Positions 6,479 to 6,562 of a DNA stretch of 6,562 nt are shown one piece after another (the first letter of the stretch is position 1; the number at the start of each line of letters is the position of its first letter). The translations under genes and the position numbers were made by a program. This stretch comes from Prosthecobacter debontii. GTDB taxonomy: Bacteria > Verrucomicrobiota > Verrucomicrobiia > Verrucomicrobiales > Akkermansiaceae. Below the pieces are notes generated by a model. That model was not told the origin of the DNA. It saw only the letters and a list, made by a program, of their open reading frames with translations, and ran no database searches. The stretch spans positions 1 to 6,562 of the forward strand of contig CAMCYT010000143.1 of the NCBI GenBank assembly GCA_945885485.1. The letters run 5' to 3'.

Positions 6479-6485
6479 AAAAGGA
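6479..6485 (+). promoter_or_regulatory. Shine-Dalgarno site of the gene at the right edge
   Basis: AAAAGGA lies eight bases before the ATG at 6494, a near-ideal ribosome binding site. It is the only clear one in the window, and it supports the partial gene as real. Confidence 0.65.
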
Positions 6486-6493
6486 TCGAACAC

Positions 6494-6562
6494 ATGAAAT
6501 TCAACTTTCTTAAAATCAGGAATCGCAAAAAATTCAAGAATCAGCTGATCCGGCGTTTTTTC
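6494..6562 (+). CDS. Unidentified protein, first 23 residues
   Basis: An open frame begins with ATG at 6494 behind a good ribosome site and runs to the right edge without a stop. The visible start is MKFNFLKIRNRKKF followed by KNQLIRRFF. It is strongly basic (nine lysines and arginines in 23), with a hydrophobic turn at the end. Such a basic cytoplasmic lead often comes before a first membrane segment, as in sensor kinases or other membrane proteins, but too little is present to assign a family. It lies 42 bases after glnD and behind a predicted terminator, so it may have its own promoter. TATAAC at 6473-6478 is a possible -10 box without a good -35 box. Confidence 0.6.
   Translation, partial: MKFNFLKIRNRKKFKNQLIRRFF

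Overview
The window looks like ordinary chromosome of a Gram-negative bacterium with about 50% G+C. I suspect Verrucomicrobiota, perhaps the Opitutae side. This rests on the overall style of GlnD (an HD loop without the proteobacterial K-G-x-G-G-D-H-S signature), on FabV as a neighbour, and on dyad-symmetric short-period repeats between genes. It is a lineage guess from memory, not a computed placement. No phage, transposase, CRISPR or defence genes are visible.

Leftward block (minus strand): the first 97 codons of fabV (enoyl-ACP reductase) run off the left edge. Upstream of it lies a complete mrp/apbC gene, encoding a P-loop ATPase of iron-sulfur cluster assembly that lacks the usual C-terminal CxxC motif.

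Rightward block (plus strand): an AEC-family permease starting at a TTG overlaps by ATGA with a zinc-independent MDR oxidoreductase, giving a two-gene operon. After a 172-base gap full of repeats comes glnD, a complete 910-residue uridylyltransferase/uridylyl-removing sensor of nitrogen status. A predicted intrinsic terminator overlaps the glnD stop codon, and a new gene with a clear Shine-Dalgarno sequence then begins and is cut by the right edge.

The genes do not form one evident pathway: lipid synthesis, Fe-S assembly, a transporter-reductase pair and nitrogen control sit side by side. The most notable non-coding signals are the repeats. A 9-base-period repeat with 8-base inverted ends and a 15-base loop occurs on both sides of mrp, and its two copies differ by a compensatory base-pair change. 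A 7-base-period inverted repeat and a REP-like hairpin sit between the oxidoreductase and glnD. I found no convincing evidence of an undescribed multi-gene system here.
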